Below are positions 14,001 through 21,218 of a DNA stretch of 64,000 nt, one piece after another (the first letter of the stretch is position 1; each line of letters starts with the position of its first letter). The stretch covers positions 23,257,450 to 23,321,449 of the forward strand of contig OY755252.1 in NCBI GenBank assembly GCA_963576725.1, written 5' to 3'. This DNA comes from Azorinus chamasolen. Its lineage: Eukaryota; Mollusca; Bivalvia; Cardiida; Solecurtidae. The position numbers and the translations under genes are program-made. The notes beneath the pieces were generated by a model. The model worked only from the letters and a program-made list of their open reading frames with translations. It did no database searches and was not told the origin of the DNA.

Positions 14001-17000
14001 CCGGTGCTCGGTAATTTCCGCGCATACGGAAACGCACGTTGATGTATTACGTCATTCTAAATTATATATTAATTAATACATAAATACTTGAATAGCATGA
14101 TCTAATAATTCGATCACTAAGGGTCCTTTTCAAAGATTATCGTGTCGAAATACACGTCACATTCTTGTTACATGCATTCAGCCACAAAGAAAATAATGTT
14201 GATCCAGCGTCGTGGTGTTTTTACAGATGTCATGACGTCATCAAATGACGTCATTAGCGCAACGACATCATGCATACATTAGCGCGTTATCCTCCTTGGT
14301 GTTAAGTAGCCTACTGCCAAATGATCTGTAAGTTCTCCATATCCATTCAGTTTGATGGATCTGTCTTTCAATTCTACATACATTGAACATCGGTTTCAAA
14401 ACTATAAATCTAACATCATCACTGCTATGACCACCAACTCTGGACAGTGATGAGTTAGCTACCCGACCACGCTCTAGATTGAAAAGATAGATCTAGATTG
14501 GGTTTTGCACATTTCAATCCAAGAAATTTTTTCGAAAATAAATTCTGTGTAAAATAATGATCATTATTCAGCTCGAATAAATTGATACTAAAATGTTGTT
14601 TAACTTTAGTAAAGGAAATAGATCTAATTGTAATTTGATTTGCAGATTAATACCGCTGAAGGAAAAACTTATTTAACTGAGGTAATCACGGAGCGACACA
14701 GAACTGCTAAAACACTTACGTGAACAAAGGAATGCGGTATACTATAAGAAATAGTACAGCCCACTTCGGGCCTAATTGCATTATAGTGACCTACCAGTCA
14801 GCCCGAAAATAGTTTAAGGCCCTCAGCCTTTGGCTTCGGGCCTTAAACTATTTTCGGGCTGACTGGTAGGTCACTATAATGCAATAGGGCCCTCAGTGGG
14901 CTGTACTATTTCTTATATAGAATCACTTGTGCATACGCGTAGGTTATATTCTGCAGTTTCCGCCAAATTAGAAAATTCCTGCATACTTGTAACATTAACT
15001 TTCGCCTTTCTACACCTTTGCAAACAGAAAAGACCCAGATAAGACGGCTCCTATAGGAATCGTCTTATCAGGATCAGCTCTGTTTGCTTATGGAATTAAA
15101 TAGATCTGATTTTTTAGTATCTGCCGTGGTTAGATTTTCTGTATTCATGTGCGTGTATAAGCAGTAGTCCATTTAATATGCATAACGTCACCACTTCTTA
15201 CATGAATATGCATGGAGCAAATGCTCTGTTTATCACAATGGTTTGAAAATGCGACTTTTACAGAGGCGTGGAAGGGTGTTATTATGGAGGAATGGTTTGA
15301 ATAATTGAAAACAAATCCACTCCGAACATACAGTTAACGACAATGTTTGTAGACGAAAACTATTTGGCGCTATAGAGTTAATGAAAAAAAGTTGTGATTG
15401 TGTGGAGCAATTAACCATTTCTCTGTTCTAAATTCATGAAACAAAAAGTGGCATAATGGATATTTATAAGCTCATTTTTATACATGTCTAGGAAATTGTT
15501 TGCTTAAGAAAAGCGATAGAATCTGAGCTATATAATGGCAAAATCAACCAGAGCGGATACCTGATCAGACGGCTCCTACATTTGTATATGAGCCGTCTGA
15601 TCTGGATCTACTCTGTTTGTAAAAGCGTGAGAAACTGTACTATCATGACGCTAGCCGTACTCGTGTTGAAAACTGTAATGTTTTACCGACATCATATAGA
15701 TCTACTATCGAGTATATCAGATACAGTAGAATCCCGCTAATGCGACCACTTAATGAATAAACATGGGTGTCTCTATAAGCAGGTGGTTGCTTAATGCAGG
15801 ACAAAGCTAGGAGCTTTCGGCTTTACTTTTGTCCTGCATTAAGCTACCACCTGCATCTAGCACCCATAATTATACCTACTTTAGGTGGTCGCATTAGCGG
15901 GGTTTTACTGTACTACTAATATATGTAGAACGTCAAACAGCTTTGGTCCTGGAGAGAAATTGGGTTATCGATGGATCTGGATCCAAACAAGTTGGTCAAT
16001 GTCACGCTTAGTATGGGAAGCGTTAATGTATACAGATGAATTTCGATAGCTCGAACTTCAATGGACCATACACATTACTTCGAGATAACAGAGGTTCGAG
16101 TCATTCGATTTCTTATCTGAACAATTTCACAGGTTCACAGCATAATACAGATCAACAGTAATGCTGAAAGATCCTGTAGGATATTTCAGCATTACTTTTG
16201 ACCTGCATTAAGCTGGCACATGCATGTCTAGATATGCGTAGTGATACATTTCAGAACAATTATGTATGGTAAATGTTGGAAGGACCGAACTTTTACTTCG
16301 AGTCATCCCGGAGTTCGAATTATCCGAGCTCGAGATATTGAAGTTCAACTGAAATTACGATTGGTTAAATTCACCTTGTGTTTGTTTGGTTGAGTAGGTT
16401 AACCTTTCGGCGCCAAACAAATTAAATGACATGTGCTAAAAGTATCGTCTGTTTCAAGTTTTCAAGCAGGGGTTTTGATTTCTTTTTTCTAGTATTCAAA
16501 GTTTCAAACAGTTTGGATCCTTAGGAGACGCCGAGTAACTCGAAGTTCCACTCTGGACTAGATACAAACTGTTTGCGAAGGTTATTATGGATTCGCCTAG
16601 CGCCATGAAAGAGTTACTGTCGGACGACACAATCAGGCGATACAGCAACAATATGTCTACTTTAGCAACAATACGTGGAGCAATTCAATACTTCCGCACA
16701 GAGGAACAACGCTTTTTTGAATAACATTACTGATAAGTGGATACTTGAATAAACCTTATTTCATTCCATTAATTCAAATATGGCTTTAAAATGCAGATTA
16801 ATACCTTTAACACATTCGCTGCCAAATGTTGTCTTTTGCAAACTTTGTCTTCTGCTGCGGTTTTCATATTTGTTACATTTCTTCATATTTGTTCCAAAAG
16901 ATAGGCACAGTAACGAACAGTTTGGATCCAGATGAGACGCCGATTTACTCGGCATCTCGTCTGGATCCAAACTGTTTGCATAGGTAAATCACTGATGCGA

Positions 17001-20000
17001 CATTGTCATCGAAAGAGATAAAAGTTCATTTGCGCTTAACTATAGATTTCACTCAGTGTAAATTGCTGAAACCTAATACAGCTATTTGAAGGACAAACAG
17101 TGCAGTCCCTGATCAGAAAGCTCCTCTAGGAGTCCACTGATCTGGATCTGCAGTGTTTGTACATGCCCATGCATGCATTTCCTACATTCGAGGTGTTACA
17201 TATGCACTAACACGATGTTTTCGTGCTACGTTGGAACAGAAAATAGAAAGGATATATTTGTTGACAATTTCTGCATTTGATTAGAATTGTCAACAACTGG
17301 GGGCACATAGAGCAGTCTAGTTCGTCCAATTCCGTGTACACCGTATGCTACAACATGAAGTCGTGCCTTAGGAACCAGTCAGAGCCCCTTTAGATTAGAG
17401 TTATACACGTGTTCCTCTAACCCATTCCCTTTCCCTCTTAGGCTATTTTAGACGTAACCTCTTTGAACAATCTACAAAAAGGAGCATTCTAAGAAGTGTG
17501 TAGTTTTGAAACCACTTTGATAAATAGAGCAATTGCGCTCCTATGAAGCAAATTTAATGCTCTATTTATCAGAATGGTTTCAAAAATTTACAGAAGCGTG
17601 AAAAGGCGTCAATATGAGGGAATGGGTTAATGAGGTCTTAGTGGATCCACTTAGAACGCATTATGTCTTGAAATAAGTATTCTATAACTACGCTTATAGT
17701 TGTCTGCCTAACGTAAGAGCTCTTTTAATATACCTGATGGAAAAAATGAACATGATTGAAACGTTTAGTTATAAACTTTTGAATAAAATAAAAAATAAAC
17801 AACAATAATAACAACAACATCAACAACACATGTATGCAAATATAATATCAAAATTTAGGTTTAGAAGCCTTCACCAGATAAAAAAAACTATTGAGAAATT
17901 ATGGTTCAATCCATGCTATATATTGACATGCCTGGTATTTATTTTCACCAGAGACTGGTCATTTGGATTTTCTCATTCAAACATGAATCCTGAATAAGGG
18001 CCGATATGGATAAAACTAAACACAAATTCCTGTCTTTAAATAGCATTAGTCAGACATTGCATCGCTGGCAATTTGATGCATTGCATAATCGGCAAAACAG
18101 GATTTTGCCCCGCACACCCTCGATCCCTCGAAGAGGGAGGGGGTCTTGTTTTTACTATGTCTGTACGTTTGTTGGTTGGTTTGTTGATTTGTGGACAACT
18201 GTAATGTTGGCGATACTTTTGTAGCCATTGAAAATACATACTTCAAACTTGACATGTCTGTGAAACTTATGTAGGCGAACATTTTAGGGGTGATTTATAT
18301 TTTTAGGTCTAGGTCATATATCAAAGTCAAATGTCAAATAACGGGTCAAATTTAGATTGTTTATAATTTTGTCGCCATTCAACATACATCCTTCAAACTT
18401 GGCAAGCATGTGCAACTGAGAGAGGCGAACTAATTTAGGGGTGAAGGTTAAGCTCATACATAAGGTCAAAGGTTATATCTGGGCATGGTGTTTCACAAAC
18501 ACATCCTGTTTCAAACATCGTTACAAATGGTTCAGCCTATGCCATATATTGACATGCCTGGTATTATTTTCACCAGAGACTGGTTATTTGGATCTGTAAT
18601 GTGAGGAAGACTTCTAACCGGCTTGTGGTTTGTCGGTAGTTCTAACCGGATGTTATTATGTGCACGAAAGAACCTCTGGTCCCCATCTGTAATTAGCTGG
18701 ACGTCGTGATATGACTGAAATACTGTTAAAACGACGTAAACCACGGTAAACACCAAACCAAATCAGGAATAATGGACTCGGTAACACACATCGAGCAGAT
18801 GAACCTTTCAATGCTGATTTTTTCAAAGTGAAAATTCTCAAATTCACAAAGGTCAAGACTGTCTTTACTATTCAGTCATATTTTTAGGACATGTTTACAA
18901 TGACACTCCTCTAGGAGTCATTTCATTAATGACCTGAGTCTACAAAAGTGACTCGTGTCCCGCACTGATATTACCCTTCGCTTGCTGAATTTTAAAATAC
19001 ATTTCTCCTTCTTTACCCATGCCCTGTTGTATAATTACATATATCTTCACTGTGTATAAGTATTGCACTGTGCAATCAATGCTGTGGGGTGCACTGGTTA
19101 CACAATCAATTTGTAAATAGTGCAGACCCTGATGAGACAGCTGTCTCATCCGGGTCTGCACTATTTACAGGTAGGTATATTGACGCGATTAGCAAGCGAA
19201 GGGTTAAACATATCTTATTGCCAATAATTGTTTGACGTGGTCATCAGACATAACAAAGCGAAATGACGAACTACATGTACAATGGTAGCTAAAGGGTTCG
19301 GCAACAACTTCTAGCAATATTAATGCATTTCCTCCTAGACTATTGTTAGACCCATTCTCTTTGAATAAATCAACCGAAAAGGAAACTATAGAAAGGAGAA
19401 CCTTAGACTTATGTACTTTTGAAACAATTGTGATAAAAATAAAAGGCATTTGCTCCTATGGAGCACATGCTTTAGTTATCACAATGATTTCATAAAATGA
19501 CTTTTCAAGAGGAATTTACATGAGTCAGTAGGAGGGAAAGTGTTAGTTACAGCTCCTTGTTGTTGGTTACACTGAACGCGTTAAACATAGGTTGTAGGCT
19601 TGTAGATTTCAAAGTACAGGACTCGGTACCATAACTGTCTTAGAATATATGAAAACTAACACACAAGTTTGTTGTAGCGTACGTTACGACAGCAAGAAAG
19701 ACATGGACGAGGCGGAAGACGAGTGCAACCATCTGAACGCAAATCTCTTAAAGGTGACGACAACTGCCAGAATGCAATTTGTCATGTCCCTCACTGGATG
19801 TTCGGGTGAGTGGCTGAGGTGTCATTGAAGATGGATACTCGTTGGTGTATATTGACACTTATTAAAACGATAGTGACAATATTGAGTATATTAATGCGCT
19901 GAAATGAGATACTGATTCTACAGTTTCTGTCATGTTACGGAATACATATAAACTATTAGATTAGATTTCAACTCTCCTCTTGGTAAATTTGACCTGTCTA

Positions 20001-20666
20001 GCTTAATCCCTTACTCCATGACTATTCATGAAAGAAATAATGACGAAATAAATACTAATTAATTTACATGAAATATCAATAAATTATAATTTGCTAAAAC
20101 AATAACTCTATAATAAAATCTATATTATACCATAAGCAAACAGAGTAGATCCTAATCAGACGGCTCCTATAGGAGCCGTCTGATCTAGGTCTACTCTGTT
20201 TGTAAATGCTTGAAAAGGCGTTTATATGAAGGAAATTGTTAGGCAACGAGCCTTGATCTAGCTAAGATGCCTGGCTTTTTAAGATTCCTGTGTCCAATAA
20301 ACACAATAATACAATAATACACGGTCGCTTAAGTCAGGTTCTATTGTATTTTGTGTATATCGATGGTTTGTTTTAATTATCAATAGGCGTCACTCAATAA
20401 TACATTATCACATATGATGATAGTTACGATATTTATCTTTTACAGCATTCGATGATTACGATCTATGGATCGACGGTCGAATGAATCCAAGCACTGGAGA
20501 GTGGACAACTTGGGACGGGGATGTAATACCGATAACAAACGAATTCTGGGCATACGGTAAGCAATTCGATGAAAATGAGTTCTGCGTTCGACTGAATCGA
20601 GAAGATGGATTCATGCTGAATAATATGAACTGTCATTCAAAATATCATTATATATGTGAACGCTAA
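1755..20666 (+). CDS. Gene 1: secreted PAN-CCP-C-type lectin protein, six exons
   Basis: Joined exons 1755-2087, 2807-2894, 5626-5793, 7051-7180, 19678-19805 and 20446-20666 give 1068 bases, 355 residues plus stop, in frame across all five GT/AG introns (phases 0, 1, 1, 2, 1). Order: hydrophobic N-terminus (1-14), PAN/apple-like domain (about 55-105), Cys-rich linker (112-140), sushi/CCP (142-194), Thr/Pro stalk (197-214) and C-type lectin domain (219-355). No transmembrane segment or GPI tail is seen, so the product is probably secreted. PAN, CCP and lectin domains are adhesion or recognition modules; a role in hemolymph or mucosal recognition is inference. The lectin domain lacks the EPN/QPD and WND calcium-sugar motifs. 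Sequons occur at N88 and N123. I saw no AATAAA in the first 500 bases after the stop. The product name is unknown to me. Confidence 0.85.
2274..2342. mobile_element. TTAA-5 palindrome core in intron 1
   Basis: A palindrome of AAACAGTTTGGATCC type with centre GCCGAGTTACGCGGC. It is the diagnostic TTAA-5 core, but the outer TTAA ends are not clear here. Confidence 0.75.
2807..2894 (+). CDS. Gene 1 exon 2: Cys-rich linker
   Basis: Preceded by a CGTTTTCAG acceptor and followed by GTAAGC. It encodes 29 residues with Cys at 119, 122, 128 and 137 (DCLQCNLTDEC...SC), phase 0 to phase 1. The four cysteines suggest two disulfides linking the PAN and CCP domains; I do not recognise a named family. Confidence 0.72.
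3005..3520. repeat. 33-bp minisatellite in intron 2
   Basis: About 15 head-to-tail copies of a 33-bp unit beginning ACGATACATATATACGGGCC. Because 33 is 11 codons and the unit lacks stops in most frames, several long artefactual reading frames run through it on both strands. Confidence 0.95.
3526..3731. mobile_element. TA-1 element
   Basis: Ends CAGTAGAACCCCTCTAA and GCGGGGTTTTACTA are inverted. The core is a palindrome running from TTAATGCAGGATAAAAGT through AGCTCCCCTAGGAGCT to the mirror image. CAGT ends fit TA-target Tc1-mariner/pogo-type MITEs (inference). Confidence 0.85.
4059..4364. mobile_element. hAT-like MITE with 8-bp target duplication
   Basis: Inverted repeats of about 65 bp begin CACAGGGGGCCATTTCGTGG and end in its complement. 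The flanks GATCTAGA (4051-4058) and AATCTAGA (4365-4372) form an 8-bp duplication with one mismatch. An 8-bp duplication and CA-G-rich ends fit the hAT superfamily. At 306 bp it is non-autonomous. A short minus-strand frame crossing it is only element sequence. Confidence 0.82.
4660..5150. repeat. degenerate minisatellite related to the 3.0-kb array
   Basis: Diverged units of about 30-33 bp carrying TATATGCGGGC, CTCTATACATATAT and similar pieces, plainly related to the array at 3005-3520 but older. Open frames here are repeat artefacts. Confidence 0.8.
5387..5581. mobile_element. TA-1 element next to gene 1 exon 3
   Basis: Left end CAGTAGAACCTATTTTAAA; palindrome core with centre GCTCCTATAGGAGC at about 5450-5523; the right end is worn (GTACTG). 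It stops about 45 bp before the sushi exon. Confidence 0.78.
5626..5793 (+). CDS. Gene 1 exon 3: sushi/CCP domain
   Basis: Acceptor TTTGATAG, donor GTAAGT, phase 1 to phase 1, as is usual for single-exon CCP modules. The four cysteines fall at 142, 168, 180 and 193 in the sushi pattern: CGAPP at the start, KITC in the middle, TTCADDGLW with the conserved Trp, and AACP at the end. CCP modules bind proteins in complement and adhesion molecules. Confidence 0.9.
5961..6000. mobile_element. TTAA-3 core fragment
   Basis: Half of the TTAA-3 palindrome (GCAAACAGACTAGACCCAG, then ATCAGACGGCTC) without its partner arm. Confidence 0.6.
6190..6690. repeat. mollusc-type dispersed repeat with GACGGACAGACAGG tail
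   Basis: Contains GTGACTTTGACC, ATTAGTCATGACCA and GTTATTGATCGGAAACC and ends near GACGGACAGACAGG, wording I associate with a common dispersed repeat class in bivalve introns. A 148-codon frame at 6180-6626 lies inside it, matches no family I know, and is not treated as a gene. Confidence 0.5.
7051..7180 (+). CDS. Gene 1 exon 4: Thr/Pro stalk and start of lectin domain
   Basis: Acceptor GGCATGTAG, donor GTACTG, phase 1 to phase 2. It encodes a stalk of mostly Thr and Ser followed by PPP (residues 198-214), likely O-glycosylated, then FSC (C219) and the first strands of the lectin fold (TVTLTDGTTISY). The next exon in phase lies 12.5 kb away. Confidence 0.78.
7261..7511 (+). mobile_element. 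TTAA-1 element, copy 1
   Basis: TTAACC-ATTCGCTTGCT at the left, GAGAAGGGTTAA at the right. Palindrome from GTAAATAGTGAAGACCC to the mirrored ACTATTTAC, with centre CTCCAGCAGGAG. A scrap matching TTAA-2 (TTTCGGTAGATGTA) sits immediately upstream, as also at the 31.3-kb copy. Confidence 0.88.
7545..9230 (+). pseudogene. decayed non-LTR retrotransposon, reverse transcriptase region
   Basis: Frame-jumping translation shows reverse transcriptase blocks in the right order: SYRPVTLLSIDYK (about 7608), FPNLQQNGY (7711), FDHVWHSGLF (7844), DDVTLVDNS standing for the YADD catalytic box (8058), LKLVDEYSKKLCFKF (8110), HVGIKL (8269), and a C-terminal MLGWLPIVSDIEKRN (8569). Many stops and frameshifts break it. 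The blocks are typical of CR1/L2/Jockey-like LINEs; the clade is not resolved. It lies in gene 1 intron 4. Confidence 0.82.
9395..9535. repeat. long imperfect palindrome
   Basis: Arms GTTGTCTTTTAAGATCACATG at 9406 (first 20 bases considered) and the mirrored CATGTGATCTTAAAAGACAAC ending 9525 enclose a second mirrored block around GAAAATGTCATTAAGCGAGC. No TTAA or TA element ends were identified. Confidence 0.82.
9608..9627. promoter_or_regulatory. paired CRE-like palindromes
   Basis: Two TGACGTCA octamers at 9608-9615 and 9620-9627, the consensus for CREB/ATF binding. Location in a repeat-rich intron makes function uncertain. Confidence 0.35.
9650..10200. other. no gene seen
   Basis: AT-rich intronic sequence with a short palindrome AGATAGATCTATTTATAGATAGATCTA near 9717-9744. 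Nothing else was recognised. Confidence 0.4.
10207..10624 (-). pseudogene. LINE reverse transcriptase C-terminal tail, decayed
   Basis: One minus-strand frame runs from about 10624 to a stop at 10207 with only two internal stops. It reads LGFLNIEKRCKQLKLNHVHR, then PSYLHDDFRKLSDIHSYG, then TFYYSGILDWNSLPENIKLM, the layout of the region after the reverse transcriptase in CR1/Jockey-like LINEs. Only this 3' piece survives, as expected for 5'-truncated retroposition. It is opposite in orientation to the LINE at 7.5 kb. Confidence 0.8.
10640..11090. other. no gene seen
   Basis: Intronic AT-rich sequence between the LINE tail and a TTAA-4 element; no domain or repeat recognised. Confidence 0.4.
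11095..11344 (+). mobile_element. TTAA-4 element, copy 1
   Basis: TTAACTCTTTTGGCGCCAAA on the left and GCGCCGAAAGAGTTAA on the right. The palindrome core has arms AGTCCCAGATCAGATGCCGCC and mirror around TTGAAAAGG at about 11241-11310. Confidence 0.88.
11550..11669 (-). mobile_element. truncated TTAA-2 element
   Basis: Right part of TTAA-2 (GCGCAAATGCTCTATTTATC, then ACTTTTACAGAGGCGTC) ending at the TTAA that also begins the next TTAA-2 copy. Confidence 0.7.
11666..11893 (+). mobile_element. TTAA-2 element
   Basis: TTAACCATTTCC start and GGGAATGGGTGAA end. Palindrome GATGAATGGAGCATTTGCTC around CCCGGG. It sits tail to tail with a truncated copy, sharing one TTAA. Confidence 0.82.
12053..12217. 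mobile_element. TA-1-like element with CAGTAAAACCTCTC ends
   Basis: Left end CAGTAAAACCTCTCTATAAC and mirrored TATAGAGAGGTTTTAT on the right. The inner palindrome is disrupted around GCTCCTCTAGCC. Confidence 0.75.
12340..12425. mobile_element. TTAA-6-like core fragment
   Basis: GTAGTGTAGACCCAGAACAG and the mirrored CGGATCAGGCTTTACAC surround a G-rich centre, as in TTAA-6 at 44.6 kb. Ends not resolved. Confidence 0.5.
12720..12780 (-). repeat. tRNA-like fragment, probable SINE piece
   Basis: On the minus strand GTGGGTTCGATTCCC is a good pol III B box and T arm. No A box or 5' half is seen, so this is a truncated tRNA-derived SINE or tRNA relic. Confidence 0.4.
12973..13222 (+). mobile_element. 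TTAA-1 element, copy 2
   Basis: Left end worn (TTCAACCCTTCGCTTGCT), right end GAGAAGGGTTAA; palindrome centre CTCATGCAGGAG. One base separates it from the TTAA-4 element at 13224. Confidence 0.88.
13224..13417 (+). mobile_element. TTAA-4 element with internal deletion
   Basis: TTAACCCTTTCGGCACCAAA start; right half from GAAAAGGCGGCGTCTGATC to ATTTGTCGTGGTGC and a final TTAA. The left palindrome arm is missing, so the hairpin is lost. Confidence 0.8.
13425..13580. mobile_element. Fam-H palindromic element
   Basis: Palindrome at about 13452-13518: GACCCTATGTTGTAACCACT against AGTGGTCACAGCATAGGGTT, with flanks CTTTATTTCA and AAATGGCGATTTTAGTA as in the other Fam-H copies. Confidence 0.75.
13665..14040. 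repeat. diverged tandem duplication, about 195-bp unit
   Basis: The string ATACGCTCCTTCTTTACTT occurs at about 13683 and again at about 13907, followed in both by GTACCG, GTGCCC, GCTCGGTAA, TTTCCGCGCA, ACGGAAACGCACGT. The second copy repeats GCTCGGTAATTTCCG once more. The unit is GC-richer than its surroundings. Confidence 0.75.
14233..14253. promoter_or_regulatory. paired CRE-like palindromes
   Basis: Two TGACGTCA octamers 13 bp apart (14233-14240 and 14246-14253), the same arrangement as at 9608-9627. CREB/ATF binding is possible but unproven. Confidence 0.35.
14742..14920. repeat. 179-bp near-perfect palindrome
   Basis: Outer arms CTATAAGAAATAGTACAGCC and mirror ending at 14920; inner arms CCCGAAAATAGTTTAAGGCC and mirror around CAGCCTTTGGCTTCGGG. 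Arms of about 85 bp make one of the longest hairpins in the window. No CCC/GGG TTAA ends or CAGT ends were found. Confidence 0.9.
15019..15211 (+). mobile_element. TTAA-3 element, partial
   Basis: Core GCAAACAGAAAAGACCCAG to CAGCTCTGTTTGC at 15019-15087 with centre CTCCTATAGGAATC, then the typical TTAA-3 tail (ATAGATCTGATT, CTTACATGAATATGCATGG). Confidence 0.75.
15212..15300 (-). mobile_element. TTAA-2 fragment
   Basis: GGAGCAAATGCTCTGTTTATC and ACTTTTACAGAGGCGT, the right half of TTAA-2, fused directly to a TTAA-3 tail. Confidence 0.6.
15540..15625. mobile_element. TTAA-3 core
   Basis: ACCTGATCAGACGGCTCCTA against ATGAGCCGTCTGATCTGG, then TACTCTGTTTGTAAA. The centre has drifted to ACATTTGTATATG. 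Confidence 0.7.
15724..15910. mobile_element. TA-1 element with TA flanks
   Basis: CAGTAGAATCCCGCTAATGC on the left and GCATTAGCGGGGTTTTACTG on the right, both bordered by TA. Palindrome core partly deleted (GGACAAAGCTAGGAGCTTTC). Confidence 0.88.
16033..16351. mobile_element. TA-2 element
   Basis: Left end CAGATGAATTTCGATAGCTC and right end GAGATATTGAAGTTCAACTG are inverted. Core palindrome AGTAATGCTGAAAGATCC to mirror at about 16157-16200. Ends of CAGTTGAACTTCGATATC type fit pogo/Tigger-like MITEs (inference). Confidence 0.82.
16399..16617. mobile_element. TTAA-5 element
   Basis: TTAACCTTTCGGCGCCAAAC start, GCGCCATGAAAGAGTTA end. The core AAACAGTTTGGATCC is only partly mirrored because of an AACTCGAAGTTCC change. 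Confidence 0.78.
16807..17021. mobile_element. TTAA-5 element
   Basis: TTAACACATTCGCTGCC start, TCATCGAAAGAGATAA end, palindrome AACAGTTTGGATCCAGATG to mirror with centre GATTTACTCGG (16917-16977). Confidence 0.85.
17095..17162. mobile_element. palindrome core of TTAA-3/TTAA-4 type
   Basis: ACAAACAGTGCAGTCCCTGA and TCTGGATCTGCAGTGTTTGT enclose GCTCCTCTAGGAG. One arm is shortened, and outer ends are not identified. Confidence 0.6.
17417..17630 (-). mobile_element. TTAA-2 element
   Basis: CTAACCCATTCCC at the left, GAGGGAATGGGTTAA at the right; core GATAAATAGAGCAATTGCGC to mirrored TGCTCTATTTATC. Confidence 0.82.
17899..18593. repeat. direct repeat of about 70 bp flanking a 550-bp block
   Basis: TATATTGACATGCCTGGTAT and CACCAGAGACTGGT occur at about 17919-17970 and again at about 18546-18590. 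The block between holds CTCGAAGAGGGAGGGGGTC and two related halves (CATACTTCAAACTTG and CATCCTTCAAACTTGGC), which suggests a dispersed repeat with an internal duplication. Confidence 0.72.
18880..18970. mobile_element. TTAA-6-like fragment
   Basis: ATGACACTCCTCTAGGAGTCAT is a short palindrome, followed by GTCTACAAAAGTGACTCGTG and TCCCGCACTG, the right end sequence of TTAA-6 at 44.6 kb. It abuts the TTAA-1 copy at 18971. Confidence 0.55.
18971..19207 (-). mobile_element. TTAA-1 element, copy 3
   Basis: Minus orientation: TTACCCTTCGCTTGCT at the left, AGCAAGCGAAGGGTTAA at the right. The palindrome centre is shortened to AGACAGCTGTCT. Confidence 0.88.
19327..19555 (-). mobile_element. TTAA-2 element, diverged
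   Basis: Carries GACCCATTCTCTTTGAATAA, AAAAGGCATTTGCTCCTATG and the mirrored GAGCACATGCTTTAG; ends are worn. Confidence 0.7.
19678..19805 (+). CDS. Gene 1 exon 5: C-type lectin domain, first half
   Basis: Acceptor TTTGTTGTAG, donor GTGAGT, phase 2 to phase 1. KKDMDEAEDECNHLNANLLK matches the helix region of C-type lectin domains (A-x-x-x-C-x-x-L-x-A-x-L), placing the first conserved Cys at 256. C281 is an extra cysteine that may pair with C219. Confidence 0.87.
20003..20242 (-). mobile_element. TTAA-3 element in the last intron of gene 1
   Basis: TTAATCCCTTACTCCATGAC start, AGGAAATTGTTA end. Palindrome at about 20136-20205 with centre GGCTCCTATAGGAGCC. Confidence 0.85.
20446..20666 (+). CDS. 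Gene 1 exon 6: C-type lectin domain, second half, stop
   Basis: Acceptor TATCTTTTACAG, phase 1 entry, stop TAA at 20664-20666. DLWIDGRMNPSTGEWTTWDG is the WIG-like strand and loop, and NEFCVRLNRED and CHSKYHYICER give the conserved C329, C345 and C353. The site usually held by EPN or QPD reads NEFWAYGKQF, and WND is replaced by LNNMNC, so calcium-dependent sugar binding of the classical kind is unlikely. Confidence 0.9.
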
Positions 20667-20740
20667 CATAAATGAAACACATACATGTATGAGGAAACGT
20701 TCAGCATTACGTTCGATCTGTATTACATGTAAACTTTCGC

Positions 20741-20871
20741 CTGTGTTTCGAGATATGGTTAGTGATATCTTTTAAAACATTTCTGCGTTGTAAATGTTGG
20801 AAGGACGAAATATTTTCTTAAAATTATTCGAAAGTCTGGGTTATCCGAGATCGAGATATCGAAGTCAACTG
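20741..20871. mobile_element. TA-2 right-half fragment
   Basis: Contains TGTAAATGTTGGAAGGACGA and ends TCGAGATATCGAAGTCAACTG. It begins about 75 bp after the gene 1 stop, so it may lie in the 3' untranslated region. Confidence 0.7.
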
Positions 20872-21218
20872 TAGTAGAGACTTATTGAAGTCTTCAGCTC
20901 GATCAACCGCCTGGGACGACCGTGAGAGCATACTTAGTTTTATGATATTCTGGGTATAAGCATTCCTTTTGACATGTCTTCTAACATTCATATTCCACCA
21001 TTTTACTTTATAGTTTCCATGGAAACATGACCTTTGCATATTACGTTTTTCACGTTAAAAACAAATGTTTCATCAACCAACATAATATTGTTTCTTAGAA
21101 CAACTTTTTGTTGTCTATTTTTTTATTTTCTAAACTTTCAATTTCTTTGGAAACGAATATGTATCATGGTGCATATATATGTAGTTTGATATTAACCCTA
21201 TACCCAATGAATAATGTA

